A stretch of 64,000 nucleotides of DNA from Engraulis encrasicolus (lineage: Eukaryota > Chordata > Actinopteri > Clupeiformes > Engraulidae). The translations under genes were made by a program, and so were the position numbers. Numbering within the stretch: the stretch's first letter is position 1; each line of letters opens with the position of its first letter. This document shows positions 47,577 through 58,125 of this stretch, in pieces. The notes beneath the pieces are model-generated. The model did not search any database. It had not been told where the DNA came from and saw nothing but the letters and a program-made list of their open reading frames with translations. The DNA lies in the NCBI RefSeq assembly GCF_034702125.1, contig NC_085875.1, forward strand, positions 22,766,116 through 22,830,115, read 5' to 3'.

Positions 47577-48022
47577 CAGGGCTTTGAACCAGAATTTTCC
47601 AATTGGTTCGTTCCAAACAGAAACAGAAATTTAACATTTCTGGTTTTGTGTTCCACCATTAGACGTTCCCAAACCAGTTAGAACAAAACAAATTTGTTCC
47701 CAGAACGGTTAATTATGCCCCCTTGTCAGCTGTTAAACAAATGGCTATGAAATGATATCTCATCCAGCTTAAACCAAATGTAATACTATTATACCAAAGG
47801 ATTTTCAACACAAACATCAACAACATTATAAAGTCACGTGGCAAAGCCCCGCATCAAAATCCCAAATCGTAAAAAAAACCTGTATTAATCCATTTTTTAA
47901 AATTAATTAGTGTTTCTTTTCTAGAACATGAAAAAAAGTGTCTGCTTTCATTTCAGTTCCATGTAAAATGGACAAAGTTCCTGGATTTTGTTCTTCGTTC
48001 CTTGAACCAGATCAAAGCCCTG
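47577..48022. mobile_element. hAT MITE upstream of a V segment, copy 1
   Basis: Ends CAGGGCTTTGAACCAG and CTGGTTCAAGG (right, inverted). Flanks CCCACAAG and CACACAAG match 7 of 8. It ends 128 bp before the V leader. Related copies occupy the same place before the V segments at 50329 and 53313. Confidence 0.8.
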
Positions 48023-48149
48023 CACACAAGTGAGACAGAGCACTAAACCCACCATCTCTTCACAACATTCTCTCTTCTGCTAACTGAACCCTCCCACTTT
48101 CTCAGTTTGTAACATGCTACTGTATCGCCAACATTACTGCAACTTGAAC

Positions 48150-48653
48150 ATGGTGGTGCGAGGTATCTTCATACACCTGATACTAATGCCACTTCTGGTT
48201 AATGGTAATGTTATATAATGATCCTAATGCCGTGTTATGTTATTGATACAGAATATTCTTTACTAAAGTGTTCCCATGTGTTGGTGATGAAAATTTGTGT
48301 TAACCTTCAACATCTGATGCCTTTCCCTCAACAGGTAAATCCTACAGAGCTGTACAAAATCCTACAGAGCTGTTAAAAATGAAAGGAGACCAATTACAAA
48401 TTAATTGCCGTGGCCATACACCATCAGCTAACTTGATAATGTGGTATAAGCAAACATCTGAAAGGACTGGTATTGACCTAATAGGATTCCAGTTTTATGA
48501 CTTGAATACAATTGAAAGGTCATATGAAAAACATTTTTACATCAGTGGGTTTGGCAATAACAGCGCACTTAATTTTCTGAAACCGCTTCAACCAGAAGAC
48601 AGCGCTGTATATTTCTGTAGTTCTACAACGAGAGGAACAAAAGTAGCAGTGCA
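48150..48653 (+). CDS. TRBV: T-cell receptor beta V segment (family B, long 3' end)
   Basis: Leader 48150-48204 (MVVRGIFIHLILMPLLVN) and V exon 48335-48653 joined by a split Gly codon. Features: NPTELLKMKGDQLQINC with the first Cys, MWYKQTSERTGIDLIGF, FYISGFGNNSALNFLKP, EDSAVYFCSS at the second Cys. The coding end is unusual: about 12 codons (SSTTRGTKVAVH) lie between Cys and the RSS, against about four or five in the other V segments here. An N-glycosylation sequence (NNS) is present. The frame is open. It would supply the V part of a receptor chain, probably beta. The reading frame runs on through the RSS. Confidence 0.8.
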
Positions 48654-48691
48654 CACAGTTCTTTGAGACTCATTTTAGTTTGACAAAAACC
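48654..48691 (+). other. Recombination signal (23-type)
   Basis: Heptamer CACAGTT, 22-bp spacer, perfect nonamer ACAAAAACC. The first four heptamer bases (CACA), the most important ones, are intact. Confidence 0.88.
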
Positions 48692-48759
48692 CCCAAGTGA
48701 AAAAGAGCACTACCACTGGTGGAGAGACAGTACCACACATCCTCCGCTCTCATCACATG

Positions 48760-49550
48760 GGGCAGCCGTGGCCTAATGGTTAAGATGATCTATAGCAGTG
48801 GTTTTCAAAGTGGGGGGCGGGGATCCCTGGGGGGCCGCGAAGGGATGCTAGAGGGGCCGCGGCAGGTTGGAAGTATAGCAAATAATAATAATTTATTAAT
48901 GTACACCAAAAAAGCAAAAATAAACTACAAATTATTTCCAGTAGAGATCTGCATTATAATAATCTATTTCATCATGAATTCGGTATTACATAAAACCCAA
49001 TGGGGCACTGACACACAGATCGAAACTATGGTTGTGAAAGAGTGCACAGAAAAGAATAGTGTGGCATGGCCCGTGTCAGGGGGGCCTTGGCTGGAATCTA
49101 GAATCTGGAATGGAGGTTTTTGAATAGGTATAGGTTTTCTTTTGTCCCTGTTTCTGTTAACTTACTGAACGCAGGTCATTAACAACTACCATCCTGTGAT
49201 GCCATGTGGTGGTGGGCTGTGGTGGATATGCACTTGAGGGTCTGTATGTATGTGTGTGTGTATTGTTTTTGTTTGTTTGTTTTTTTTGCCGTCATGTGTA
49301 TCAGTGTTGTGTGTTTGTGGCAGCTATGTATGTCCAAGACAAATGTCCTTCGGGACCATTAAAATAATCTTGAATCTTGAATCTATCGGTAGCCTATAGG
49401 GGGCCTCGTCATGGTAAAGTTTGGGAACCCCTGGTCTATAGATACAAGGTTTGCAGGTTTGTATCCCACCCTTCCACCATGGCTGAAGTGCCTTTGAGCA
49501 AGGCACCTAACCCCACACTGCTCCAGGGACTGTAACCAATGCCATGTACT
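48760..49550 (+). mobile_element. tRNA-derived SINE interrupted by a hAT MITE
   Basis: GGGGCAGCCGTGGCCTAATG begins a SINE head, which resumes after the insertion with GGTTTGCAGGTTTGTATCCC, then CCTTTGAGCAAGGCACCTAA and CACACTGCTCCAGGGACTG, a central region seen in many fish SINEs. The equivalent SINE behind the V at 53313 (53907-54010) lacks the interruption. Confidence 0.65.
48796..49433. mobile_element. hAT MITE within the SINE
   Basis: Ends CAGTGGTTTTCAAAG and CTTTGGGAACCCCTG type (inverted, imperfect). Flanks ATCTATAG (48788-48795) and GTCTATAG (49434-49441) match 7 of 8. 638 bp. Confidence 0.8.
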
Positions 49551-49559
49551 TAAAATAAC

Positions 49560-49990
49560 TAAGTTGTTTTGGCTAAAAGTCAAATCACTAAAATACGATG
49601 TTCATCAGGTGATCCTATTCACCTCCACATTAGTATGATGATTATAAGTAGGCTATGTTTATGACTATACTGCATTTTTCTGTCCAGGAATGCTATAAGG
49701 AGAAACGCCATGACCAATGTGTTTGCAATGAATGAGTGTGATGTCACAGTGATGCAATGCTTTAGCAGCAAGGCACTAGTGTACAGTATTCAGCTGGAAT
49801 TTGTACATTAATCACCCACATTACGATCCATAGCAAACTACTCGTATGACTACAGGTAGAAAGCAATCACGCATAAGTACCGTTCATAGAATAGCAGACT
49901 TCAATCAACATACTGTTTGTGTTGGTGAAAATGGGAATAATTAATATCACACGTAATACTGCCTTAATATACACGTTATACTACCATTCA
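49560..49990. other. V-flanking sequence without a gene
   Basis: Part (about 49840-49950) resembles 22480-22600 before the V at 22778 (AGAAAGCAATC, CTTCAATCAACATACTGTTT), so it is probably an old V-flank duplication. Otherwise nothing is recognised. Confidence 0.4.
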
Positions 49991-49991
49991 A

Positions 49992-50040
49992 CAGGACAAG
50001 GTCAACAAAATCCACAGCCACTCCGCGTGCAAAATCAGCA
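49992..50040 (+). pseudogene. V exon 5' fragment (probable)
   Basis: CAACAGGACAAGGTCAACAA resembles the acceptor and first codons of a V exon (GQGQQNPQP). The match ends after about 45 bp, where a fragment of the upstream hAT MITE begins. Confidence 0.4.
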
Positions 50041-50044
50041 ATTG

Positions 50045-50208
50045 TTGAGGAACAAAATTTAAAAACCCTATTAATCGGTTACCATTATTCTATTCTAGCT
50101 TTTCTGTTCTGTAACATAAAAAAAAAATCTGCTTTCATTTCAGTTCCATGTAAAATGGAAAAAGTTCCTGGATTTTGTTTTAGTTTCTTGAACCGGATAA
50201 AAACCCTG
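50045..50208. mobile_element. hAT MITE upstream of a V pseudogene, partial copy 2
   Basis: Right half only, ending with the inverted CAGGGTTTTTATCC end 121 bp before a V leader. Confidence 0.65.
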
Positions 50209-50328
50209 CCCACAAGTGAGACAAACAGAGCACTAAACCCACTATCTTCACAAGATTCTCTCTTCTGCTAACTCACTTCCTCAGTTTGTCGTAGGCTGCT
50301 GTATCGCAAACAGTACTGCAACTTGAAC

Positions 50329-50724
50329 ATGGTGCGAGGTATCTTCGTACACCTGGTACTAATGCCACTTCTGGTTAATGGTAATAATTATCTTAATGCT
50401 GTGTTATGTTATTGATTCAGAATATTCATTACTTAAGGGTTCCCATGTGTTGGGGGTGGAATTTTGTTAACCTTGAATATCTGATGCCTTTCCCTTGTGC
50501 AAAATCCTACAGAGCCGTTTAAAGTGACAGGAGACCACGCAGAAATGGATTGCTATCAGAGTCATCCAGACCTTAACATGATAATGTGGTATAAGCAAAC
50601 ATCTGAAAGGGCTGGTATTGACCTAATCGGATTCCTGTTTTATGACTTGAATACAACTGAAAGGTCATATGAAAACCATATTTATATCAGTGGGTTTCAC
50701 AATAACAACACACTACCTAATCCG
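50329..50724 (+). pseudogene. TRBV pseudogene (family B, lost acceptor, truncated)
   Basis: Leader 50329-50380 (MVRGIFVHLVLMPLLVN) is intact with its donor. The V exon start has lost the AG acceptor: CTCAACAGGAGAAG of the relative is deleted at about 50493. The V frame then reads normally (MIMWYKQTSERAGIDLIGFL, YISGFHNNNTL) but breaks at about 50715, where it joins a second V fragment. The second Cys and RSS are missing. Confidence 0.85.
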
Positions 50725-50990
50725 AGCTGATAAAAATGTGTGCACACATGAATTGCCAAAATGGATTTTGTAACTTGATTGTGTGGTATAAGCAAGTGTC
50801 TGAAAGGTCTGGTCTTGATAGGATATGTGTTTCATGATTTAGTAACAACTGAGGAAAAATATGAAAACCATCTTAATATGGGTATGGGAGTAACAGTACA
50901 CTTCAGTTTCTGAATCCCCGTAGACCATGAAGACAGCGCTGTTTATGTCTGCAGCTCTGCACTCATAGGGCAGGTCACACAATACTTCAT
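50725..50990 (+). pseudogene. Second TRBV fragment fused to the preceding one
   Basis: Starts within FR1 (ATCCGAGCTGATAAAAATG) and resembles the pseudogene at 45185. It has WYKQVSERSG, then a frameshift after it, and ends TATGTCTGCAGCTCTGCACT. A weak RSS can be traced (CACAATA, 22 bp, ATAATAATC) at about 50977-51014. The junction looks like a deletion between two V genes. Confidence 0.8.
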
Positions 50991-51249
50991 ATCTCTTCTC
51001 AGCTTGATAATAATCACACAAGCAGGGCTTTGAACAGAGACAGAAATGTAATGTTTCCTTTTTTGTGTTCCCGAACAAATTTGTTCCCAGAATGGTCAAT
51101 TATCGGCTGTTTAACAAATGGCTATGAAATTACATCTCATCCAGCTTAAACCAAATGTAATACTATTATACCAAGGGATTTTCAACACATTTCAACAACA
51201 TTATAAAGTCACGTGGAAAGGCCACTCAGTGGGCAACATCAAAATCCTA

Positions 51250-53007
51250 CAAGCGGATTCCAAAAAAGTTGGGACACTTGGTATTTTGTGAATAAAATCA
51301 AAATGCTGGCATTTTCAAAACATTCAATCCATGTCTAAGATGCACAATGGCACAAGGTCAACATAGGGACAGTTAAAATGAGGCAAAAGCATTGTTTTGA
51401 GGGAAATATGTGGTCATTTAAAATTCGACCCATGCAACAAATCTCAAAAAAGTTGGGACAGGGCCAAAAAATATTGTTATAGTTGAATAATTCTAAAAAT
51501 AACACAAGGAGGAATATTTTGAAAGGAACTATATTGACTGCCAACATGAATGCACAGATAAAATACCATCACAGAGAGGCTGTGGCACTCAGAAGCGAAG
51601 ATTTTGAGGGACTAATTACTGATCTATTACACAGAAAGATTGAATTATCAAAATTGCAGGCATATAAAGCCTATTACTGTAATGTAGAGTTCTGTGAAAT
51701 CATTGCAGGAGTTATTAGATCATGACATACCCATTATCAATAAGCAAACTATGACACTCCAACAATGACAGCTGTTGAAAAAATGACCACAAACACAACA
51801 CTTGATTAATGCACATGATGCAGACATTAAACAGTGCTGCAAGTGGCAAAGCTCATTCTAGATGGACCTAGGAGACATGTGAAACTGTCCTCTGATTACA
51901 GAATGGAAAATATTTCATTCTTTTTTAAAATCATGGAGTCATGCACCCTCCAGGTTATGAAGAAAATGAATACTTCAGCTTGATTTAGTGGTCAGTCTGA
52001 AAGACTGCATATATGATGTTAGGACAGTCAAAAAGATGAGGCGCATACAAGGCTTGCAGGTTCAAAAAGTGTATTGTGACAAATTAACAAAATAAGTCAA
52101 CGGAAAATATCTGGAGCTACAAACGATTGATAATGGACTTGGTCCGAAACGTTTGTAGCTCTAGATATTTTCAGTTGACTTCTTTTGTTAATTTGTCAGA
52201 CACAATACACTTTTTGAACCTGCAAGCCTTGTGTGCGCCTCATCTTTTTGACTGTCCTAGTATCACTATTTTTGGTGAGCAGTCGCACCAAGCAACAAGC
52301 GATCCTAAGTTCAAGGCGCAGACGCCAACCTTCTTTGCATATATGATGGTAAAGGGGTGCAGAGATGCCTTGGTTATGGTCTTCTTACTCATGTAGAGCA
52401 TTAAAATGAGGGCTGAATGATATATTCAGACTTTAAACAGCATACATAGCTACCAAGGCATTATATTTTGGAGCACAGTCTTTAGATATTGCCCCATAAT
52501 GATGTGAAATTTCAATCTCTACTATGTTCCAACAGTGTGGTTCCATCATAAGAGTAAACAGGTGACAAAATTGTTTTCTTGCAGTGAGGATATGCCACGT
52601 ATTAAGCATAACAAGAAGGTAAACAAGTCGAAGAACACACCTATCAGTTGAGCTGCTGAAATCATGTCTCGCACATCAAAATATCTATTTTTTAAATAAA
52701 ATCATGCCATCAGTCAAAGTATTTAAATGTTAAGTCTCCTCCCTTGTGTTGTGTTTAGTCTTATCCAACATAAAAAAAAAACATTTTATTGGCCCTGTCC
52801 CAACTTTTTTGGAATTTGTTGCAAGGGTGACATTTTAAATGATCACATAATTACCCCAAAACAATCATTCTGCTCGGCTTTAACAACTGATATGTTGTCT
52901 GCACACAATGCTCTACCTTATTAACATATTGAATGTTTTGAAAATGCCAGCATTTTGATTTTATTCACAAAATACCAAGTGTCCCAACTTTTTTGGAATC
53001 CGCTTTG
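51250..53007. mobile_element. Mariner-like element with long inverted ends
   Basis: TA borders CAAGCGGATTCCAAAAAAGT at the left and the inverse at the right. Homologous terminal inverted repeats of about 75 bp include GTTGGGACACTTGGTATTTT. No transposase frame is recognised. The superfamily is inferred from the TA target. Confidence 0.7.
52021..52336 (+). mobile_element. Palindromic retroposon of the CCGAAACG family, second copy
   Basis: Flanks GCATATATGATGTT (52007-52020) and GCATATATGATGGT (52337-52350), 13 of 14. Left arm from 52022 (GGACAGTCAAAAAGATGAGG) and right arm ending 52257 are inverted copies of about 105 bp. The tail (GGTGAGCAG..CACCAAG..GGCGCAGACGCC) matches the tail of 32693-33030. 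Confidence 0.85.
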
Positions 53008-53312
53008 TAAATTGTGGAGGAAGAAAATTAAAAAAAATGTATTAATCGGTTACTTTTATTTTTTATTAGAAGGCCTAAGTGTTTCTATTCTGGAACATGA
53101 AAAAAAGTTTTCATTTCAGTTCCATGTAAAATAGAAAAAAATCCTGATTTTTTTTTTCGTTCCTTGAACCAGATCAAAGCCCTGCCCATAAGTGAGAGGC
53201 CGAGCACTAAACCCACCATCTCTTCACAACATTCTCTCTTCTGCTAACTCACTCTTCCACTTCCTCAGTTTGTAACAGGCTGCTATGTCGCCAACATTAC
53301 TGCAACTTGAAC

Positions 53313-53802
53313 ATGGTGCGAGGTATCTTCATACACCTGATACTAATGCCACTTCTGGTTAATGGTAATGTTACAAAGTTACATAATTATCTTAATGCCT
53401 TGTTATTAATACAGACTATTCATTACTTAAGGGTTCCCATGTGTTGGGGGTGGAATTCTGTTAACCTTGAACATCTGATGCCTTTCCCTCAACAGGAGAA
53501 GTTGTGCAAAGTCCTACAGAGCTCTTAAAAATGAAAGGAGACCGCGCAGAAATGGATTGCTATGAGAGTGGATGGGCTAACATGATAATGTGGTATAAGC
53601 AAACATCTCAAAGGGCTGGTATGGACCTAATTGGATTCCTGTTTAATGACTTGAATGCAACTGAAAGGTCATATGAAAAACATTTTTACATCACTGGGTT
53701 TGGCAATAACAGTACACTTCACTTTCTGAAACCGCTTCAACCAGAAGACAGCGCTGTATATTTCTGTAGTCCTACAAGGAGAGGAACACAAGTAGCAGTG
53801 CA
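53313..53802 (+). CDS. TRBV: T-cell receptor beta V segment (family B, second)
   Basis: Leader 53313-53364 (MVRGIFIHLILMPLLVN), V exon 53496-53802. Features: QSPTELLKMKGDRAEMDC with the first Cys, MIMWYKQTSQRAGMDLIGFL, ATERSYEKHFYITGFGNNST, EDSAVYFCSP at the second Cys, then a 12-codon end (SPTRRGTQVAVH) before the RSS. It is very similar to the V at 48150, including about 120 bp of 3' flank and the SINE, so the pair arose by duplication of a unit of about 5 kb. No disabling change is seen. Ser is replaced by Pro two residues after Cys relative to its sister. Confidence 0.82.
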
Positions 53803-53840
53803 CACAGTTCTTTGAGACTCATTTTAGTTTGACAAAAACC
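53803..53840 (+). other. Recombination signal (23-type)
   Basis: CACAGTT, 22-bp spacer, ACAAAAACC. Identical to the signal at 48654. Confidence 0.88.
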
Positions 53841-53906
53841 CCCAAGTGAAAAAGAGCACTACCACTGGTGGAGAGACAGTACCACACATCCTCCGCTCTC
53901 ATCACA

Positions 53907-54255
53907 TGGGGCAGCCGTGGCCTAATGGTTAGATGGTCTGTAGCTGAAGTGCCCTTGAGCAAGGCACCTAACCCCACACTGCTCCAGGGACTGTAACCCT
54001 TACTTAAAATACGTTACTGTAAGTCGTTTTTTTTGTTTGTTTGTTTGTTTGTTTTTTTGGGGGGGGGGTTAACCACTGCTCATCCTCCTCCATGACTGAG
54101 GTGCCCTGAGCATGGTACCCATCGTCTCGCCGCACTGCTTCCTTGGGGCGCCACCTTGCACGGGTGAGGCATAAATGCAATTTCATTGGGTGCAATGTGC
54201 AGTGAACACTTGTGTGCTGTAGAGCAATGGTAGTTAGAGTTTCTCAGTTGGGCTT
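53907..54255 (+). mobile_element. tRNA-derived SINE and SINE tail
   Basis: Head GGGGCAGCCGTGGCCTAATG, centre CCCTTGAGCAAGGCACCTAA, then a (GTTT)n and G-run at 54023-54069, then ACACTTGTGTGCTGTAGAGC and a CTTTCACTTTCA tail typical of fish SINEs. Possibly two adjacent elements. Confidence 0.6.
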
Positions 54256-54835
54256 TCGCTTTCACTTTCAGTGTTCTTATTCAAAAATGTGAAAAATGCA
54301 ACGACCCAGCTCAGTATGCATCCAAGTATACTCAGAATGTCCTTTTACTGGCAACTTCCAAATGTTCATTTCCTACCAAAGATTTCACTGCAATATCATT
54401 GGATGCAGGCCTGCTTCGACAGGGGGCACAGTGCTACAAGTCCCCTGTCTGCCTCACAATAACGACTCGTCAATGACAACAACATGTCCATCTCATGGCT
54501 TGGCTTGCTATGATGTTGCAGTGAGGTAGACTGGTAGACTTGCTTACCGAAGTCACAGTAAGATCGTCTTTGATTTTTAAATAAACCATGCATATGCCAC
54601 ATAGTAATTATGAAAGAGGGCTAACAGATGTCGCAAATAAAATCAAACAACCAACTGACAAAGAGAAAAACTTAACAAAGAGAATATCAGAGAAAAGCAG
54701 GGTGATGTTTTTCTTGCCACTCCCACAGATACATGGGGACATTGTTCTTTGGCTGAGAACAAAGGTCACTCCACAGCTCCACCTCCCCATGCTTTGCTGT
54801 TTGCATCATCAGTGCCACTCAGGTCGTGATCTCTG
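54256..54835. other. Inter-V sequence with an old V 3' fragment
   Basis: GGGGCACAGTGCTACAAGTC at 54422-54441 followed by CTGCCTCACAATAACGA reproduces a V RSS (CACAGTG, 22 bp, ACAATAACG) without an intact V exon before it, so a relic V end lies here. The rest is featureless. Confidence 0.45.
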
Positions 54836-54845
54836 ATGCATGAAC

Positions 54846-55309
54846 ATGATTCAAACCCTCTTCTTCATCCTCCTCACTCTGATACCATTCTGGGTTCAAG
54901 GTATAATCCTTCAATTATGGAAACATGAAATAAATAATGGTGTAAGTTTGTTAGGTTGTAGACGGGGGATTGATATTCAAAATCTGAATTTGTCCCTTTT
55001 TTCTAACAGGACAAAGTCATGATGTTTATCAGAGTCCTCATGAAGTGTTCCAAACGCGTGGTGATAATATGTCACTGAATTGCCAGCATCAAATTCCAAA
55101 TTACTACATGATTCTGTGGTACAAGCAAAGAGCTGAAAGTCCTGTCCTCGATCTCATCGGATATATGTACTACACATCTCCAACTGTGGAGACAACATAT
55201 CAAAAGCTCTTAAATGTTGGTGGCGATGGAGGTAAAAACAGCTCTCTGTATTTTCTGAAACAATTCACACCTGAGGACAGCACTGTATATTTCTGTGCTG
55301 CAAGCAAAG
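54846..55309 (+). CDS. TRBV: T-cell receptor beta V segment (family A, 1)
   Basis: Leader 54846-54900 (MIQTLFFILLTLIPFWVQ; an in-frame ATG two codons upstream, at 54840, is less likely because relatives start at MIQ or MIP). V exon 55010-55309. Features: HDVYQSPHEVFQTRGDNMSL, first Cys in NCQHQIPNYY, ILWYKQRAESPVLDLIGYMY, GGDGGKNSSLYFLKQF, EDSTVYFCAAS at the second Cys. RSS follows. Open throughout, so probably usable. It is the first of a tandem family running to 63.3 kb. Confidence 0.85.
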
Positions 55310-55347
55310 CACAGTGCTACAGGTCCCTGCCTCGCTTCACAAAAAAC
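55310..55347 (+). other. Recombination signal (23-type)
   Basis: CACAGTG, 22-bp spacer, nonamer ACAAAAAAC (one extra A against canonical; a 23-bp spacer with CAAAAAACC is equally possible). Confidence 0.85.
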
Positions 55348-55598
55348 CCAAACAGTGACACCTGCAACCATGTTAACTGTCTCTTAATAAATCAACAGAA
55401 TCATGCAAAGCATATTACCAAAGACTGCTACAAATGATGGCCCATTATCCAAATAAAACACCTGCAGTTCCATGACAATCCAGATGGGGGGCAGCAGCAT
55501 ACACTAACAGACTCTGCCAACAGATGTGATGAGGCCCATGGGCCACGGTGACAGAATTGTCCCGCTATGATAAAATGTCACTTCACTTCAAAGTCAAC

Positions 55599-56000
55599 AT
55601 GGGCAAAGGAAGCTTCTTTACTCTGGGGATTCTCTGGCTAGCAGTTAGGAAAAAACTACTATTACACACAGCAATTCACAAGGCTTTTATTCAGAGAAAA
55701 AAAATCTGTGACCTTTAATATGACCCTGAACTTTCTATTCTATGGCCAGCCAGTTCACCAGTCTCCATCAAATGCCTTCAGCCATCCAGGAAACCAAACA
55801 ACCTTTCATTGTTCTCACAAAATCCAAAGCTATAATCAAAACTGGTACTCCTGACCAGAAACTGGTTTTAATGGGTTATCTGATAGGGCCAAATGCATAT
55901 ATTGAGTCTGGGTTTAAACAGAAAATCATGCAAACCAAAGAAAAAACAGCCAGATGACCGTGTTGAAACATCTCCTGAAGCCACCTCACACACCTGCATG
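55599..56000 (+). pseudogene. TRBV pseudogene (family C)
   Basis: Leader at 55599 (MGKGSFFTLGILWLAV) matches the leader at 63533, but its donor GT has become TT (GCAGTTAGG). V exon homology from about 55745 to 55995 (PSAIQ, LVLMGYLIG, ESGF) is scattered over several frames. The WYQQ region is shifted and no RSS is visible. Confidence 0.8.
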
Positions 56001-56656
56001 AACCACAAGTACAACTTGTTACATATTCACAAGATAGTTCACACTTTGGTGAGAATTAATTTTACAGTATCGTTAATATTGTACAAATTTCATCAATAAA
56101 TACATAAATGATAAATAAAGACATTAAGCGACTACTTTGATTCTGCATTCAGAGCACAAGTAGGCTACACTGTATAATTCCAATCTATATCAGTGTGCAG
56201 TAAAGTACCTTCCCAGTACTTTAACCAAAGATGCCGTGTTTTAATTGAATTCCTCTCCTTAATTTGAGAATTACAGTAACCGTTTCAAGGGTGCATTCAC
56301 ATCTAAAATGATGGCCGCCTATTGACCATTTGCATTGTCATGTCACAATATCACAATATGATCTTTTTCGCAGTACGGCGGAAGTGGACATAAAGTCAAT
56401 AGAAACATGCAAGCGGAGACCACTTTGACCGGAAAATAGCATTTTTCGGTCTTTTTTTAAATGGAAGGCTTTCTATTTCGCAAGGGAATTAGATGCATTG
56501 CAAACGTCATTGTTGCTTTGGGGCCAGCTCATGCTGCATTTTTCAGCTACTGCCTAACAGCCCTAACCCCCCACCCCCTCCTCATGTCTTGCAGTAGGCT
56601 ACTCCTTAGGCAGTTATGTCATGTCTTGACTCTTGTCTTTAATGTACTGTACCAAC
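56001..56656. other. Inter-V sequence
   Basis: No recognisable gene or repeat. The last 60 bp are the usual leader-proximal region of family A. Confidence 0.4.
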
Positions 56657-57103
56657 ATGATTCACAACCTCTTCATCCTGCTTACTCTTACACCACTTTG
56701 GGTTAAAGGTATAAAACATCATTTAGGGAAGGAGAATGGTTGGGGAACTGCAGATGCTGTGTGGGTAAATGTTTTATGAATTTGTTGCATTTGTTTTCAA
56801 CAGGACAAAATTATGAAGTTCATCAGAAACGCAACGTCTTTCAAGCACAAGGACGTAACGTTTCACTGAGCTGTGAACATCAGATTTCAGGTTTCCGTGT
56901 CATGTTGTGGTATAAACAAACTGTTGAAAGTTCTGCCCTGGATCTCATTGGATATGTGTACAGTACTTCCACTCCGACTATAGAGAAAACGTATGAAAAC
57001 CGGTTAAATATTGGAGGAGACGGCGGTAAAAACAGCACACTGTATTTCCTGAAGCCATTCCAAGCTGAAGACAGTGCTGTGTATTTCTGTGCTGCGAGAG
57101 AAG
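56657..57103 (+). CDS. TRBV: T-cell receptor beta V segment (family A, 2)
   Basis: Leader 56657-56708 (MIHNLFILLTLTPLWVK), V exon 56804-57103. Features: YEVHQKRNVFQAQGRNVSL, first Cys in SCEHQISGF, MLWYKQTVESSALDLIGYVY, GGDGGKNSTLYFLKPFQ, EDSAVYFCAAR at the second Cys. N-glycosylation sites NVS and NST. FR1 has KRN where sisters have SPL or PRE. RSS present, no defects seen. Confidence 0.86.
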
Positions 57104-57141
57104 CACAGTACCACAGGTCTCCTCTCTGCCTCACAATAACC
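57104..57141 (+). other. Recombination signal (23-type)
   Basis: CACAGTA, 22-bp spacer, ACAATAACC. Confidence 0.87.
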
Positions 57142-57620
57142 CCTTAGCACTGACACCTGTAACCACTGTAACAACAGAGGTACGGTATAGCAGTTATTAC
57201 AGCAAGCAGCTGTAAGTAGCTCCAAGTACTGTAGCTATCTGTACCTCACTTGAGTATCAAAACTTGGGAACGTCTTGATCCTGGCAACATTGCATTGAGC
57301 ACTCCAGTGAAGATCCAGTATTCTATTTTACTTCTTATTGATACAGTATTTTAACGATTCATACTTTCAAAATCTCTTCACCACTACGCAAACCAAGGCC
57401 AAAAATAACCATGTTAGAATACACCTACCATTAACATTATAGACTGATCATGTCTTCAATAGGGTGCAAACCAAGAAAATCAGCAAGGGATCAAATATGT
57501 ATTACTTTCACTGTATGATGTAGGCTACTGTTTGTGCAGCATGCCCACTGTCAATCACACCCATTTTTTCTTTTCTCTGCAGAACTAGTGGCATTGATGT
57601 ATTGAGCTCTAAAGCATCAA
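57142..57620. other. Inter-V sequence
   Basis: Nothing recognised apart from the short leader-proximal region shared with sister cassettes. Confidence 0.4.
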
Positions 57621-57621
57621 C

Positions 57622-58087
57622 ATGATTCCAAGGTTCTTCATCCTGCTCTCACTGACATCACTCTGGGTTAAAGGTATAAAATATCATTCAGAGAAAATAA
57701 TCAGAAATCAGAAAAGGCTATTTTCTTTTCGTATAATAAGTACCATTTTCAATTTAATTTATTAATGTGTTGCTTTTTGCTCAACAGGACAAAGACATGA
57801 AGTTCATCAGAATCCTCGTGAGGTGTTATTAACACAAGGACACAATGTTTCCCTGAACTGCCAACATCAAATTTCAGGCTACCTGATGATTCTGTGGTAT
57901 AAGCAAATGGTTGAAAGCTCTGCCCTTGATCTCATTGGATATATGTATTCCACTTCTCCAAATGATGAGGACAAATATAAAGGCTTGTTGAAAGTTGATG
58001 GTGATGGAAGTAAAAACAGCACTCTATATTTTTTGAAACCATTTCAACCTGGAGACAGCGCTGTGTATTTCTGTGCAGCAAGTGAAG
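57622..58087 (+). CDS. TRBV: T-cell receptor beta V segment (family A, 3)
   Basis: Leader 57622-57673 (MIPRFFILLSLTSLWVK), V exon 57788-58087. Features: HEVHQNPREVLLTQGHNVSL, first Cys in NCQHQISGYL, ILWYKQMVESSALDLIGYMY, KVDGDGSKNSTLYFLKPFQP, GDSAVYFCAAS at the second Cys. FR3 has PGDS where most sisters have PEDS. The open frame happens to continue about 130 codons past the RSS, which has no meaning for the rearranged gene. Intact. Confidence 0.86.
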
Positions 58088-58125
58088 CACAGTGTTACCG
58101 TTTGCATGTCTGCCTTACAATAACC
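58088..58125 (+). other. Recombination signal (23-type)
   Basis: CACAGTG, 22-bp spacer, ACAATAACC. Confidence 0.88.

Larger units (their letters stand above)
51023..53184. mobile_element. hAT MITE upstream of a V segment, copy 3 (interrupted)
   Basis: Left flank CACACAAG (51015-51022), left end CAGGGCTTTGAACAG, right end CAAAGCCCTG. It contains a 1.76-kb mariner-like element. Its right end lies 129 bp before the V leader at 53313. Confidence 0.75.
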
